Shown here piece after piece: positions 45,418-54,178 of a stretch of 64,000 bases of DNA. How positions within the stretch are numbered: the stretch's first letter is position 1; the number at the start of each line of letters is the position of its first letter. A program made the translations under genes and the position numbers. Origin of the DNA: Deltaproteobacteria bacterium (lineage in GTDB: Bacteria; Myxococcota_A; UBA9160; SMWR01); contig JAFDDG010000011.1 of NCBI GenBank assembly GCA_019310965.1, positions 1 to 64,000 of the forward strand. Reading direction: 5' to 3'. The notes beneath the pieces were generated by a model that made no database searches, was not told the origin of the DNA, and saw nothing but the letters and a program-made list of their open reading frames with translations.

Positions 45418-46680
45418 ATGCGCATCATCCTGCACGCCGACATGGATGCGTTCTACGCGTCCGTCGAACAGCGCGATCGGCCGGAGCTGCGCGGCAGGCC
45501 GGTCATCGTCGGCGGGATCAGCGATCGCGGCGTGGTCTCGGCGGCAAGCTATGAGGCGCGGCGCTTTGGCGTGCATTCCGCCATGCCGACGGCCCAAGCC
45601 CGCAAGCTGTGTCCCGACGCTGCCTTTCTGCGTGGCGACATGCAGCGCTATAGCGCCGAGAGCCGGCGCATCTTCGCGGTATTCGAGCGCTTCAGCCCGC
45701 GTGTCGAGGGGATTTCTCTCGACGAGGCCTTTCTCGACATCAGCGGCACCGAGCGGCTCTTCGGGCCGCCCGTCGAGGTTGCGCGGCAGCTGCGCGCCGC
45801 GGTGCGCGAGACAACTGGGCTTGCCGTCTCCGTCGGCATCGCGCCGGTGAAGCTGGTGGCGAAGATCGCGAGTGACGTCGCCAAGCCCGACGGCCTGCTC
45901 GAGGTGCCCAGCGAACGCGTGGGCGAGTTTCTGAGGCCGTTGCCGGTGGGCCGCCTGTGGGGTGTGGGCCCGGTGGCGCGTGGACGCCTCGAAGTGCTCG
46001 GGGTGCACACCATCGGCGACTTGGCCAGCAGCGACCCGCGCCGTCTGGAAGCCGAGTTCGGGCCGTGGGGTCTCTCGGTGGCGCGCCTCGCCCGCGGCGA
46101 AGACCTGCGCGAGGTCGAGTCGTGGCGGGAGCCGGTCTCCTACAGCGAAGAGAACACCTTCGGCAGCGACGTTTCAGACGCGCAGACTCTCGCGTCGACC
46201 CTCGTCGTCCACGCGGAGGCCGTGGCGCGGCGTCTGCGTCGCGACGGCCTGCGGGCGCGCAGCGTCGTGCTGAAGCTCAAGCTCGGGCGCCGCGAACGGC
46301 CCGGGCCGCGCGGCTTTCCGCTGCTCACGCGGCGCCTCACTCTCGGCGAGCCCACCGACGACGGTGCGGTGCTCTCCCAGACGGCGTGCACACTGTTGGC
46401 GCGGGTCGCACTGAGCGAACCCGTTCGCCTGGTGGGTATTGGCGCTGCCGGCCTCGTCTCGGCCTCCACCGGTCAGCTCGATCTCTTCGAAGCTGAGCCG
46501 GCCCGGCAGCGTGCCCGTCAGCTCAATCGCGCCCTCGACGAGATTCGCGATCGCTTCGGCGACACGGCCATTGCCCGCGGTGGGCGGCCCGAGGCGGAGC
46601 GCTCCGGGCTCTCACTGCAGCGCAAGCGTGGCGAGAAGCCGGTCGAGCCTCAGGCGTCCATTCCGCGCACCCAACGGTAG
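45418..46680 (+). CDS. dinB: DNA polymerase IV
   Basis: A 420-residue Y-family polymerase. The catalytic motifs are HADMDAFYASVEQRDRPEL and EGISLDEAFLDISGTERLFG, both with the Asp/Glu residues that bind metal. GIAPVKLVAKIASDVAKPDG and RLWGVGPVARGRLEVLG are the helix-hairpin-helix and palm segments. The little-finger domain follows. It carries out error-prone translesion synthesis. The long ORF in the track starts earlier but ATG 45418 begins the family sequence. The end overlaps the minus-strand methyltransferase by 31 bases. Confidence 0.94.
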   Translation: MRIILHADMDAFYASVEQRDRPELRGRPVIVGGISDRGVVSAASYEARRFGVHSAMPTAQARKLCPDAAFLRGDMQRYSAESRRIFAVFERFSPRVEGISLDEAFLDISGTERLFGPPVEVARQLRAAVRETTGLAVSVGIAPVKLVAKIASDVAKPDGLLEVPSERVGEFLRPLPVGRLWGVGPVARGRLEVLGVHTIGDLASSDPRRLEAEFGPWGLSVARLARGEDLREVESWREPVSYSEENTFGSDVSDAQTLASTLVVHAEAVARRLRRDGLRARSVVLKLKLGRRERPGPRGFPLLTRRLTLGEPTDDGAVLSQTACTLLARVALSEPVRLVGIGAAGLVSASTGQLDLFEAEPARQRARQLNRALDEIRDRFGDTAIARGGRPEAERSGLSLQRKRGEKPVEPQASIPRTQR

Positions 46681-47246
46681 ATGCGCATCGGCGGGATGTT
46701 GCGCAGCTCCTTCTGGATCTGGGCGGGGCCGAAGACTTCGCGACCCAGAGTCTCGACGCGGTCGCGGACCTGGTAGGCGACGAAGGCGCCACCCGGGTGC
46801 AGCGCCTGTTGCACCGAGTGCAGGATGTGCAGGGCGACGCTGCGCGGCATGGTGGAGAAGGGGATGCCGCTGAGTACGGCGTCTGCCCCCGGCAGATCGT
46901 GTGCCTCGAGCGCGCTGCGGATATCGCCCGCGTCGCCGGCGTGTACGATCAGCCGCGGATCGCCCAGACGCTGGAGCAGCGCCGCGAAGCGCTGATTGAT
47001 CTCGATCGACACCAGCTTGGCATCCGGTCGCATGGCTCGCAGCAGGGCGCGGGTGGTGCCGCCGGTGCCGGGTCCGAGCTCCACCACTACCTTGGCGGCT
47101 TCGATGCCGGCGGTGCGGACGATGCGCCGCTCGAGAAAGCGGCTGCTCGGGATGATGGAACCCACCTCGCGGGGCTTGCGCAGGAAGCCTCCCAGGAAGG
47201 CGAGGCGGTTGTCGGGCTGCGGGCGGAGTTGGTCTATTGACGACAT
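46650..47246 (-). CDS. SAM-dependent methyltransferase (KsgA/PmtA-like)
   Basis: A 198-residue methyltransferase. NRLAFLGGFLRKPREVGSII is a typical lead of the short KsgA-like/phospholipid N-methyltransferase group. Motif I is VVELGPGTGGTTRALLRAMR, KLVSIEINQRFAALL is motif II, and AVLSGIPFSTMPRSVALHIL is motif IV. The size and these motifs resemble bacterial phosphatidylethanolamine N-methyltransferase (PmtA) more than true rRNA dimethylases. That would make phosphatidylcholine in the membrane. The call is tentative. It converges with dinB. Confidence 0.72.
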   Translation of the reverse strand: MSSIDQLRPQPDNRLAFLGGFLRKPREVGSIIPSSRFLERRIVRTAGIEAAKVVVELGPGTGGTTRALLRAMRPDAKLVSIEINQRFAALLQRLGDPRLIVHAGDAGDIRSALEAHDLPGADAVLSGIPFSTMPRSVALHILHSVQQALHPGGAFVAYQVRDRVETLGREVFGPAQIQKELRNIPPMRIYRWVRGMDA

Positions 47247-47430
47247 GGACGCCCGTTGTAGTGGCGAGCGGCCGCCGGGTCAAGGAACTTTCTGACTTCT
47301 CGTCAGCTTTTCCGATTTTTCGAACGGAATTCGTGGCGAAGCGCGTGCTCGAGGGCCCGGTCCAGGAGTGATCTGGTGTTCGCGCGGCAAGCAGCCGGCA
47401 GGTCGTCCCGGTCGAATGTGGCGAGTTGCC

Positions 47431-48057
47431 TCAGGCTCTGATGCGCACCCGCCGCCCCTCGATGCTGAGGCGCGACTGGGCAAAGAGGCGGATCGCCTCG
47501 GGCACCAGGCGGCGCTCGGCGGCCTGGACGCGCTCGGCGAGCGTTGCCGGGGTGTCGTCCTCCTGCACCGGTACGGCTTCCTGCAGCACGATCGGACCCC
47601 GGTCGTACTCCGCATCCACGAAGTGCACGGTGGCGCCCGTGAGCTTGACGCCCGCCTCGAGCACTGCCTCGTGGACCCGATGGCCGTACATGCCCTTGCC
47701 ACAGAAGGCGGGGATCAGCGCGGGGTGCACATTGAGCGTGCGGCCGTCGTAGCGCGCGCGGGTCTCGAAGGGCGACAGAAAGCCCAGCAGCGTCACCAGC
47801 TCGGGCTCGTGCTCGGAGAGAATGGCGTGGATCGCGTCGTTGAAGGCGCCGACGTCGGGGTGTTCGCGTCGCGGCACCGCGAACGCCGGCACGCCGCGCC
47901 GGCGCGCACGTTCGAGTCCGTAGGCGTCCTTCTTGGAGGCGATGACCGCCACGACCTCGGCGCGCAGCCGGCCCGCGTCGATCTCTTCGAAGAGGTTCTC
48001 GAGGCTGGTTCCCGAGCCCGAGAGCAGCACGGCGATTCTCAGGGCGGCGGCGGCCAC
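47431..48057 (-). CDS. purN: Phosphoribosylglycinamide formyltransferase
   Basis: A 208-residue PurN. RIAVLLSGSGTSLENLFEEI starts the fold. TLNVHPALIPAFCGKGMYGH contains the catalytic Asn and His, and ATVHFVDAEYDRGPIVLQEA holds the catalytic Asp (VDAEYD). It adds a formyl group from 10-formyl-THF to GAR in purine synthesis. GTG 48057 lies five bases after the metF stop, so metF and purN form one minus-strand operon of one-carbon metabolism. The ORF track shows a longer shadow frame. Confidence 0.92.
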   Translation of the reverse strand: MAAAALRIAVLLSGSGTSLENLFEEIDAGRLRAEVVAVIASKKDAYGLERARRRGVPAFAVPRREHPDVGAFNDAIHAILSEHEPELVTLLGFLSPFETRARYDGRTLNVHPALIPAFCGKGMYGHRVHEAVLEAGVKLTGATVHFVDAEYDRGPIVLQEAVPVQEDDTPATLAERVQAAERRLVPEAIRLFAQSRLSIEGRRVRIRA

Positions 48058-48062
48058 CGTGC

Positions 48063-48923
48063 TCAGCCGGCGCGCAGGCGCTCGAAGATCGCTCGCGTCG
48101 CCGTACTCTTGTTGAGGGTGTAGAAATGGATGCCCGGCGCACCGCGGTCGAGGAGCTCGCGACACTGCCGCGTCGCCCACTCGATGCCGAGCTCGCGGGT
48201 GGCCGCTTCGGACTCGACCACTTCGTCGAGCCGACGCTGCAGCGCGTCGGGGATCTTCGCGCCGGAGAGCGTCGTCATGCGCCGGACGCTGCGCACGTTC
48301 AGTACGGGCATGATGCCGGGAACGATCGGCACCTCGATGCCCACCTCCCGTGCACGCGCGACGAAGTCGAAGTAGTCGGCGTTGTCGAAGAAGAGCTGGG
48401 TGATGAGGAACTCGACGCCGGCTTCGACCTTGCGCTTGCAATGCGCCAGATCCGCCTCGGGGCTCTCGGCGCTCGGATGCGTCTCCGGGTAGCACGCGCC
48501 GCCGACGCTGAAGGTGCCCCGAGCGCTGACGAACTCGGCCAGCTCGTTTGCGTAGGTGAAGGCTCCCGGCGGGGGCTCGTAGCCCTCGGGCCGGTCGCCG
48601 CCCAGCGCCAGCACGTTCTCGATGCCACCGGCCTCGAGCTGGTCGAGGGTTGCGGCGAGCTGCCTGGGCGTCGAGCCGATGCAGGAGAGGTGCGCCATGG
48701 CGCGAAGTCCGATCTCGCGCTGGATCTCGATGGTCAGATCCACGGTCTTGCTGCGGGTCGAGCCGCCGGCACCCCAGGTGACCGAGACGTAGTCGGGGTT
48801 CAGCAGCTTGAGCTCCCGGATGGCCGCGCGCAGGTTCTCGAAGCCGGCGTCGGTCTTCGGCGGGAAGAACTCGAAGGAGAAGACAGCCCGGTCGGCCCGT
48901 CCGAAGAGCTCTGCGATGCGCAT
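48063..48923 (-). CDS. metF: Methylenetetrahydrofolate reductase
   Basis: A 286-residue TIM-barrel flavoenzyme. FSFEFFPPKTDAGFENLRAA contains the catalytic Glu, YVSVTWGAGGSTRSKT the flavin-binding segment and VLALGGDRPEGY the family GGDP-like motif (here GGDR). EFLITQLFFDNADYFDFVAR is also conserved. It makes 5-methyl-THF for methionine synthesis. It precedes purN in an operon and is divergent from the PfkB-type kinase gene, with a 74-base gap. Confidence 0.94.
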   Translation of the reverse strand: MRIAELFGRADRAVFSFEFFPPKTDAGFENLRAAIRELKLLNPDYVSVTWGAGGSTRSKTVDLTIEIQREIGLRAMAHLSCIGSTPRQLAATLDQLEAGGIENVLALGGDRPEGYEPPPGAFTYANELAEFVSARGTFSVGGACYPETHPSAESPEADLAHCKRKVEAGVEFLITQLFFDNADYFDFVARAREVGIEVPIVPGIMPVLNVRSVRRMTTLSGAKIPDALQRRLDEVVESEAATRELGIEWATRQCRELLDRGAPGIHFYTLNKSTATRAIFERLRAG

Positions 48924-48997
48924 ACGGCGATTCTACCCAGCCGGCCCCATTGACGCTCGGGCCGGGGACGGCGAGACTGCGCCGTCCGGAGGTTCAA

Positions 48998-49933
48998 ATG
49001 TCGATTCTGGTGTCCGGCTCCGTGGCGCTCGACCACATCATGGTCTTCCCGGACCGTTTCAAGGACCACATCCTTCCGGACAAGCTGCATATACTGAACG
49101 TCTCCTTCAATATCGAGAGCCTCGAGACGCACTTCGGCGGGGTGGCCGGCAACATTGCCTATCAGCTGCGCATGCTGGGCGCCGACCCGTTGATCCTGGC
49201 CGCCGTCGGCAACGACTTCGGCCCCTACGCCGCGCATCTCGATGCGCACGGCGTCCGTCGCGATGCGATCCTGGTGCTCGACGATGTGCGCACGCCCCAG
49301 GGCTTCGTCACCACGGATCTCGACGACAACCAGATCTGGGCGTTCTACGAGGGCGCCATGGCGCGTTCCCACGAAGCGCGACTCGCCGATGTCGATGAGA
49401 GCTTCGCGCTGGGCATCGTATCTGCCGACGGCAAGCAGGCCATGCTCGATCACGCTCGCGAGCTCAAGGGTCGCGGCGTGCCGACCTTCATCGATCCGAG
49501 CCACGGATTGCCGATGCTCGAGGCGGATGAGCTGATCGAGATGATCGACGGCTGTGCTGGCTACGTGGTGAACGACTACGAGTGGTCGCTCACCATCGAC
49601 AAGACGGGGCTCAGCGAGGCACAGCTCGGCGAGCGCTGCGATTCGATCATCATCACCAAGGGCGCGCACGGTTCGGAGATTCGCGAGGGCTCGCGCGTGC
49701 TCGAGATTCCGCCGGTGGCGGCCAGCCAGGTCATCGATCCGACGGCGTGTGGCGACGCCTACCGGGCCGGTCTGCTCTTCGGCCGCTCGCAAGGTCACGA
49801 CTGGGAAGTGGCGGGCCGCATGGGTAGCCTTCTCGGCAGCCTCCAAGTGGCGACGCGTGGCGCGCAGCACCTGAAGTGCGACCTCGACGCGTTCCGCACT
49901 CGCTACACGGAAGAGTTCGGCAGCGGGTTCTGA
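48998..49933 (+). CDS. PfkB-family kinase, adenosine-kinase-like
   Basis: A 311-residue PfkB kinase. VSGSVALDHIMVFPDRFKDH and FNIESLETHFGGVAGNIAYQ are the substrate-side motifs. VIDPTACGDAYRAGLLFGRS carries the catalytic GD motif with the DPTxxGDAYRAG form found in bacterial adenosine kinases. It probably phosphorylates adenosine (or a related nucleoside or sugar) with ATP. The start is ATG 48998 behind GGAGG. The TGA overlaps the start of a cation exchanger gene, so the two are coupled. Confidence 0.85.
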   Translation: MSILVSGSVALDHIMVFPDRFKDHILPDKLHILNVSFNIESLETHFGGVAGNIAYQLRMLGADPLILAAVGNDFGPYAAHLDAHGVRRDAILVLDDVRTPQGFVTTDLDDNQIWAFYEGAMARSHEARLADVDESFALGIVSADGKQAMLDHARELKGRGVPTFIDPSHGLPMLEADELIEMIDGCAGYVVNDYEWSLTIDKTGLSEAQLGERCDSIIITKGAHGSEIREGSRVLEIPPVAASQVIDPTACGDAYRAGLLFGRSQGHDWEVAGRMGSLLGSLQVATRGAQHLKCDLDAFRTRYTEEFGSGF

Positions 49934-51147
49934 TGAGCGCGTCGGCGCCTCCGCGTTCGCCTGTGCGGGATATTCTGGCGCTGGTTGCCGCGGCGGCGTT
50001 GCCGGTGCCGTGGTTGCTCTGCCACCACGGGTTCGCCGTTGCGCGCGGGGCCGAGGTCGTCGCCGTGCTGTCGGGGCTGGCGATTCTCGGGGGCGCCTTC
50101 CTGCTGGCGTGGGCGACGGAGCTCGCGGAGCGCGACATCCCGCAGTCACTCGCCATCCTTGCGCTCGCTCTGGTTTCGGTGCTGCCCGAATACGCGGTGG
50201 ATCTGCATTTCGCGTGGACCGCCGGCAAAGATCCCAGCTATGCGCAGTATGCCGTCGCCAACATGACCGGCGCGAACCGGCTGCTGATTGGGCTCGGCTG
50301 GGCGGTGGTGGTCTTGCTCTACTGCTGGCGTGCGCAGGCCCCGGAGCTTCGGGTGGACCGCCGCCAGCGTCTCGAAATCCGTTTCCTGGTGTGGGCGACC
50401 CTCTACTCCTTCACGATTCCCTTGAGCGGCACGATCAGTCTGCTCGACGCCGCCGTGCTCTTGCTGCTCTTTGCGCTGTATGCGGCGTCGGCCATGCGCG
50501 GCGATTCGGAAGAGGTCGAGCTGGTGGGCCCGCCGGCGCTGATCGAGCGGCGCACCGGCGACGTCGGTCGACGCGCCTGGGCGCTGTCTTTCTTCGCCTT
50601 CGCGATCTGGGCGATCTTCATCTCGGCCGAGCCCTTCGCTGACGGACTCGTCGAGGTGGGGCGCAGCCGTGACATCAACGAGTTTCTGTTGGTGCAGTGG
50701 ATCGCACCCCTGGCTTCGGAGTCGCCGGAGTTTTTGGTCGCGTCGCTCTTTGCCCTGCGGTTGCGCGGTTCGGTGGGGATCGGAGCGTTGATTTCCTCCA
50801 AGGTGAACCAATGGACGCTGTTGGTGGGCGCGATTCCGATCGCCTTCTGCCTCTCGTCCGGTGGTTGGTCCGGGTTGCCGCTCGATGCGCGACAGAGTGA
50901 GGAGATGATCCTCACCTCCGCCCAGTCGCTCTTTGCCTCGGTCGTGATCGCGGACCTGCGCTTCACCCGCGCCGAAGCGCTGGGTCTCGCTTCGCTCTTC
51001 GGCGCCCAGTTCCTCTTCCCGGGCACGACTGAGCGCTACTACTTTACCGGCCTGTACCTGGCGTTGACCGCCGTCCTGCTGGCCTCGGCCCAGCGCCGTC
51101 GCGACTTCTTCGGTCTGGTCTTCAGCTTGCCAGCGTCGGATCGCTGA
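49933..51147 (+). CDS. Sodium/calcium exchanger family protein
   Basis: A 404-residue polytopic transporter of the CaCA superfamily with about ten spans. The two alpha repeats are visible: LALALVSVLPEYAVDLHFAW in the first half and WIAPLASESPEFLVASLFAL in the second, both with the family S-x-PE acidic motif. It exchanges Ca2+ or another cation for Na+ or H+. ATG 49933 shares a base with the TGA of the adenosine-kinase-like gene. The link between the two is unexplained. The next gene follows by 12 bases, probably in the same transcript. Confidence 0.85.
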   Translation: MSASAPPRSPVRDILALVAAAALPVPWLLCHHGFAVARGAEVVAVLSGLAILGGAFLLAWATELAERDIPQSLAILALALVSVLPEYAVDLHFAWTAGKDPSYAQYAVANMTGANRLLIGLGWAVVVLLYCWRAQAPELRVDRRQRLEIRFLVWATLYSFTIPLSGTISLLDAAVLLLLFALYAASAMRGDSEEVELVGPPALIERRTGDVGRRAWALSFFAFAIWAIFISAEPFADGLVEVGRSRDINEFLLVQWIAPLASESPEFLVASLFALRLRGSVGIGALISSKVNQWTLLVGAIPIAFCLSSGGWSGLPLDARQSEEMILTSAQSLFASVVIADLRFTRAEALGLASLFGAQFLFPGTTERYYFTGLYLALTAVLLASAQRRRDFFGLVFSLPASDR

Positions 51148-51159
51148 CGGAAGCCCGCG

Positions 51160-52281
51160 GTGCAGCGCGACGCGGACGTGGTCGTCGTCGGAGCCGGTGT
51201 CGTGGGGCTGGCTTGCGGCGCCGCGCTGGCCCGGGCAGGTCGCAGCGTCGTCGTGATCGAGCGCCACGCACGTGTCGCCACAGAGATCACGTCGCGCAAC
51301 AGCGAGGTGGTCCACGCCGGCCTCTATTACCCGCCGGGCAGTCTCAAAGCGGAGCTCTGCGTCGCGGGGCGCGAAGCCCTTTACGCGCGCTGCCAGGCGC
51401 GGGCGATCCCGCACCGGCGCACGGGCAAGCTCGTGGTGGCCACGACCCGGGAGGAGATCGCGACGCTCGAGGGTCTGTACGAGCGCGGCGTGGCCAATGG
51501 TGCTCCGGCTCTGGCGCTGATCGACGCCCAGGAGGTGACGCGGCGTGAACCCGCGATCGTGGCGCAGGCCGCCCTGGACTCCCCGCACAGCGGCATCGTC
51601 GACACCGCCGCGTTCTGTCTCGATCTGCTGGCGGAAGCCGAAGCGTTCGGAGCCGTGTTGGTGTTGCGCAGTGAGGTGTCTGGGCTCGAGCGCGCGAGCC
51701 ACGGCTGGCGCCTGGCCGTGCGGGATGCTGACGGGCGTGAGAGCCGGCTCGCCTGCGGCGCGGTGGTGAATGCCGCGGGACTCGCGGCGGATGCAGTCGC
51801 CGAGCGGGCAGGCATCGACCTCGACGCCAGCGGCTACCGGCAGCGCTACTGCAAGGGCGACTACTTTGCGCTGGCGCCCGGCGCGGGGATCCGGCTCTCG
51901 CATCTCATCTATCCAGTGCCGGCCGGTGCGGGTCTGGGCATCCACGCCACCCTCGATCTGGCGGGTCGAGTGCGCTTCGGGCCGGACGCCGAGTACCGTG
52001 ATGCGGTCGACTTCGCGGTCGACCCCGGCAAGGCCGGCAACTTTGCCCGGGCGGCGCGGCGTTATCTGCCGGCGCTCGAGTCTGCCTGGTTGACGCCCGA
52101 CTACGCCGGAGTGCGACCCAAGCTCGCGGGGCCGGGAGAGGCCTTTCGCGACTTCGTGGTGGCCGAGGAATCCGCGGCAGGTTGCCCGGGCCTGGTCGAC
52201 TGCATCGGGATCGAGTCGCCGGGGCTCACGGCGTCACTGGCGATCGCGGATCGCGTAGCGGGGCTGCTGCGCTCGCTCTAG
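51160..52281 (+). CDS. L-2-hydroxyglutarate oxidase-like FAD protein
   Basis: A 373-residue DAO-family flavoprotein. VVVVGAGVVGLACGAALARA is the FAD motif. NSEVVHAGLYYPPGSLKAEL, GKLVVATTREEIATLEGLYE and VVNAAGLAADAVAERAGID are characteristic of LhgO/L2HGDH. YCKGDYFALAPG and LGIHATLDLAGRVRFGPDAE continue the match. It oxidises L-2-hydroxyglutarate to 2-oxoglutarate, probably feeding electrons to a quinone. The start is GTG 51160. It sits 12 bases after the exchanger gene and converges with a PP2C gene. Confidence 0.85.
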   Translation: MQRDADVVVVGAGVVGLACGAALARAGRSVVVIERHARVATEITSRNSEVVHAGLYYPPGSLKAELCVAGREALYARCQARAIPHRRTGKLVVATTREEIATLEGLYERGVANGAPALALIDAQEVTRREPAIVAQAALDSPHSGIVDTAAFCLDLLAEAEAFGAVLVLRSEVSGLERASHGWRLAVRDADGRESRLACGAVVNAAGLAADAVAERAGIDLDASGYRQRYCKGDYFALAPGAGIRLSHLIYPVPAGAGLGIHATLDLAGRVRFGPDAEYRDAVDFAVDPGKAGNFARAARRYLPALESAWLTPDYAGVRPKLAGPGEAFRDFVVAEESAAGCPGLVDCIGIESPGLTASLAIADRVAGLLRSL

Positions 52282-52288
52282 ATGGCCC

Positions 52289-53095
52289 CTAGGCGTCTGC
52301 GAGCCAGCAGACGGCGGTGCACACGTTGTCGCCGGCGCGCTGGCGCTGCTGGGCGGCGATCGCCTGCTCTGCCAGTCCGCGCGCCGCCTCGAGGGGCTGC
52401 CGTGTCGCCGGATGCTGGCTCGCGCTCCCCACGGCGCGGGCCGCGGCATCCAGAGGGTCGGCGACGCCGATGCCGCGCTCCGAGAGCCCGTCGGTGGCCA
52501 GCACGATGGCGCGCAGCGCCGGCAGCTCGCAACAGCCGGTGCGCAGCCCGAGCGCGGACAAGTCGTTCCGGGGCGAGCCCAGGAAGCGCGGGCGCCCCTC
52601 CGCCGGGCCCAGCTCATCGTGCCGGGCGCCGATGGCGAAGATGTGGCTGTCGCCGGCCGAGATCCAGCCGCAGAAGCCCTCCTCCGGCTGGACGTACGCG
52701 ATCGACAATGTGGTGCGGGCGTGGGAATCGTGTCGCATGCCGGCAGCGATGATGGCCGTATGCACCGCGGTGACGAGCGCTTCCGCCGCTTCGCCCCAGC
52801 GTTCGCGTTCGACTCCGTTACGGGTCCAGTGCAGCGCGGCGTCCTCGAGCAGGATGCGCATGGCGAGCTCCGATGCCTCGGCGCCCGCATGGCCATCTGC
52901 CACCGCCAGCAAGGTGCCCGCGGCACCGTGGGCGAAGCACACGGCATCCTCGTTGGGTTCCTTGTGCGAGTAGCGCTTCTTGGCACCGCCGCGCGAGATC
53001 GCGATGGCGACGTTTGCCTCGCCAACGCACGCGATTCGCCCCTCCTCTAGGTGACCACGGCCGAGGAGTTGCGCGCTTCTCACGCGCGCCAGCAT
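52289..53095 (-). CDS. PP2C-type Ser/Thr protein phosphatase
   Basis: A 268-residue PP2C. The metal-binding motifs are seen: HKEPNEDAVCFAHGAAGTLL, AVADGHAGAEASELAMRILL, WISAGDSHIFAIG and the final GDNVCTAVCWLADA. Together these supply the conserved Asp residues. It is probably a manganese-dependent phosphatase countering a Ser/Thr kinase or sigma regulator. No partner kinase is next to it. It reads in the same direction as thrH. Confidence 0.82.
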   Translation of the reverse strand: MLARVRSAQLLGRGHLEEGRIACVGEANVAIAISRGGAKKRYSHKEPNEDAVCFAHGAAGTLLAVADGHAGAEASELAMRILLEDAALHWTRNGVERERWGEAAEALVTAVHTAIIAAGMRHDSHARTTLSIAYVQPEEGFCGWISAGDSHIFAIGARHDELGPAEGRPRFLGSPRNDLSALGLRTGCCELPALRAIVLATDGLSERGIGVADPLDAAARAVGSASQHPATRQPLEAARGLAEQAIAAQQRQRAGDNVCTAVCWLADA

Positions 53096-53163
53096 AGCTC
53101 GGTGCGGTCGTGCCGGGCGGGCGCAGTGTCGGCGTCAGGCGTCGCGTCAGCTTTGGGCAGGCT

Positions 53164-53778
53164 CTAGCTCGCGCTCTCCGCGTCGGCTGCCTCGATGGCC
53201 GCCCGGAGCTCCTCGTACGTGCGCGTCACCGGGTATTGCGGGAACTCTTCGATCACGTTGTCCGGCGGACGAAACAGGATGCCGGCGTGGGCAGCGCCCA
53301 ACATGCTGGTGTCGTTGTAGGAGTCGCCGGCGGCGATGACAGTGAAGTTGAGGCCGCGCAGCGCTTCTACGGCATGGCGTTTCTGGTCGGCCTGACGCAA
53401 GTGGTAGTCGACGACGCGCCCGTTCGCGTCGACCTCGAGGCGGTGGCAGAAGATCGCCGGGCGCCCGAGCTTGCGCATGAACGGATCCGCAAACTCGTAG
53501 AACGTGTCCGAGAGGATCACGAGCTGGTAGTGGTCGCGCAGCCAGGTGAGGAACTCCGAAGCGCCCGGCAGCGGGTCCATTCCGGCGATCACGTCCTGGA
53601 TGTCTGTGATCGAGAGGCCGTTTTGGGCCAGTACTTCCAGGCGGAAGCGCATCAGCACGTCGTAGTCCGGCTCATCCCGGGTGGTGCGGCGAAGCGTCTC
53701 GATGCCCGTGCGCTCGGCCACGTTGATCCAGATTTCGGGGATGAGGACGCCCTCTAGGTCGAGGCAGACGAGCTTCAC
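53164..53778 (-). CDS. thrH: ThrH: phosphoserine phosphatase / homoserine phosphotransferase
   Basis: A 204-residue HAD enzyme. [20 protein letters not shown] contains the nucleophile Asp in [23 protein letters not shown] the Ser/Thr motif and [20 protein letters not shown] the acidic motif IV. These and the 205-residue length match ThrH, which dephosphorylates phosphoserine and can move the phosphate to homoserine. The start is GTG 53778, six bases after AGGAG. It may complement serine and threonine synthesis. Confidence 0.94.
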   Translation of the reverse strand: MKLVCLDLEGVLIPEIWINVAERTGIETLRRTTRDEPDYDVLMRFRLEVLAQNGLSITDIQDVIAGMDPLPGASEFLTWLRDHYQLVILSDTFYEFADPFMRKLGRPAIFCHRLEVDANGRVVDYHLRQADQKRHAVEALRGLNFTVIAAGDSYNDTSMLGAAHAGILFRPPDNVIEEFPQYPVTRTYEELRAAIEAADAESAS

Positions 53779-53943
53779 GAAGGTCTCCTGGTTGCTCTTG
53801 CACCTGCGGTGTGAGTCCGGCGGGTTTCTATCACATCCGATCCGCACGAACCGGGCCTGCCCATCGGGGCCTGCAGCGTATCGCTACCTGCCCCACGATC
53901 GCTTCGATACCATGCCGCTGATGGGATCTTCTTTCTGGCGTCC

Positions 53944-54171
53944 GTGGCTTGCGGCTGTGGCGGGGTTGTGGCCTCGCTGCTGGCCGGAGCGCTGGGTCGT
54001 GGCGCCGACGATCGGGGCAAGGGCAGCGTGGGCATCGCCGTCGTGAGCTGCACGCTCTTTCCGACGGCCTTGACGTTCTTCCAGGTGCCGGCCACTTGCG
54101 TGGTGGGTGCGCGCCCGCGCCTCGAGTGGCGTGTGGTTCCGGCTCCGACCGCGGCGGCCGAGGTTTCCTGA
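53944..54171 (+). CDS. Possible small membrane/lipoprotein ORF upstream of uppP
   Basis: A 75-codon frame beginning at GTG with VACGCGGVVASLLAGALGRG and later GIAVVSCTLFPTALTFFQVP, two hydrophobic segments and third positions like a real gene. Just upstream in the same frame the sequence reads FFLASVACGCGG, resembling a lipobox, but no ATG is in that frame. ATG 53912 is out of frame by one base, as if a frameshift broke the signal peptide. It ends seven bases before uppP. It could be chance or a decayed lipoprotein. Confidence 0.3.
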   Translation: MACGCGGVVASLLAGALGRGADDRGKGSVGIAVVSCTLFPTALTFFQVPATCVVGARPRLEWRVVPAPTAAAEVS

Positions 54172-54178
54172 GAAGCGC

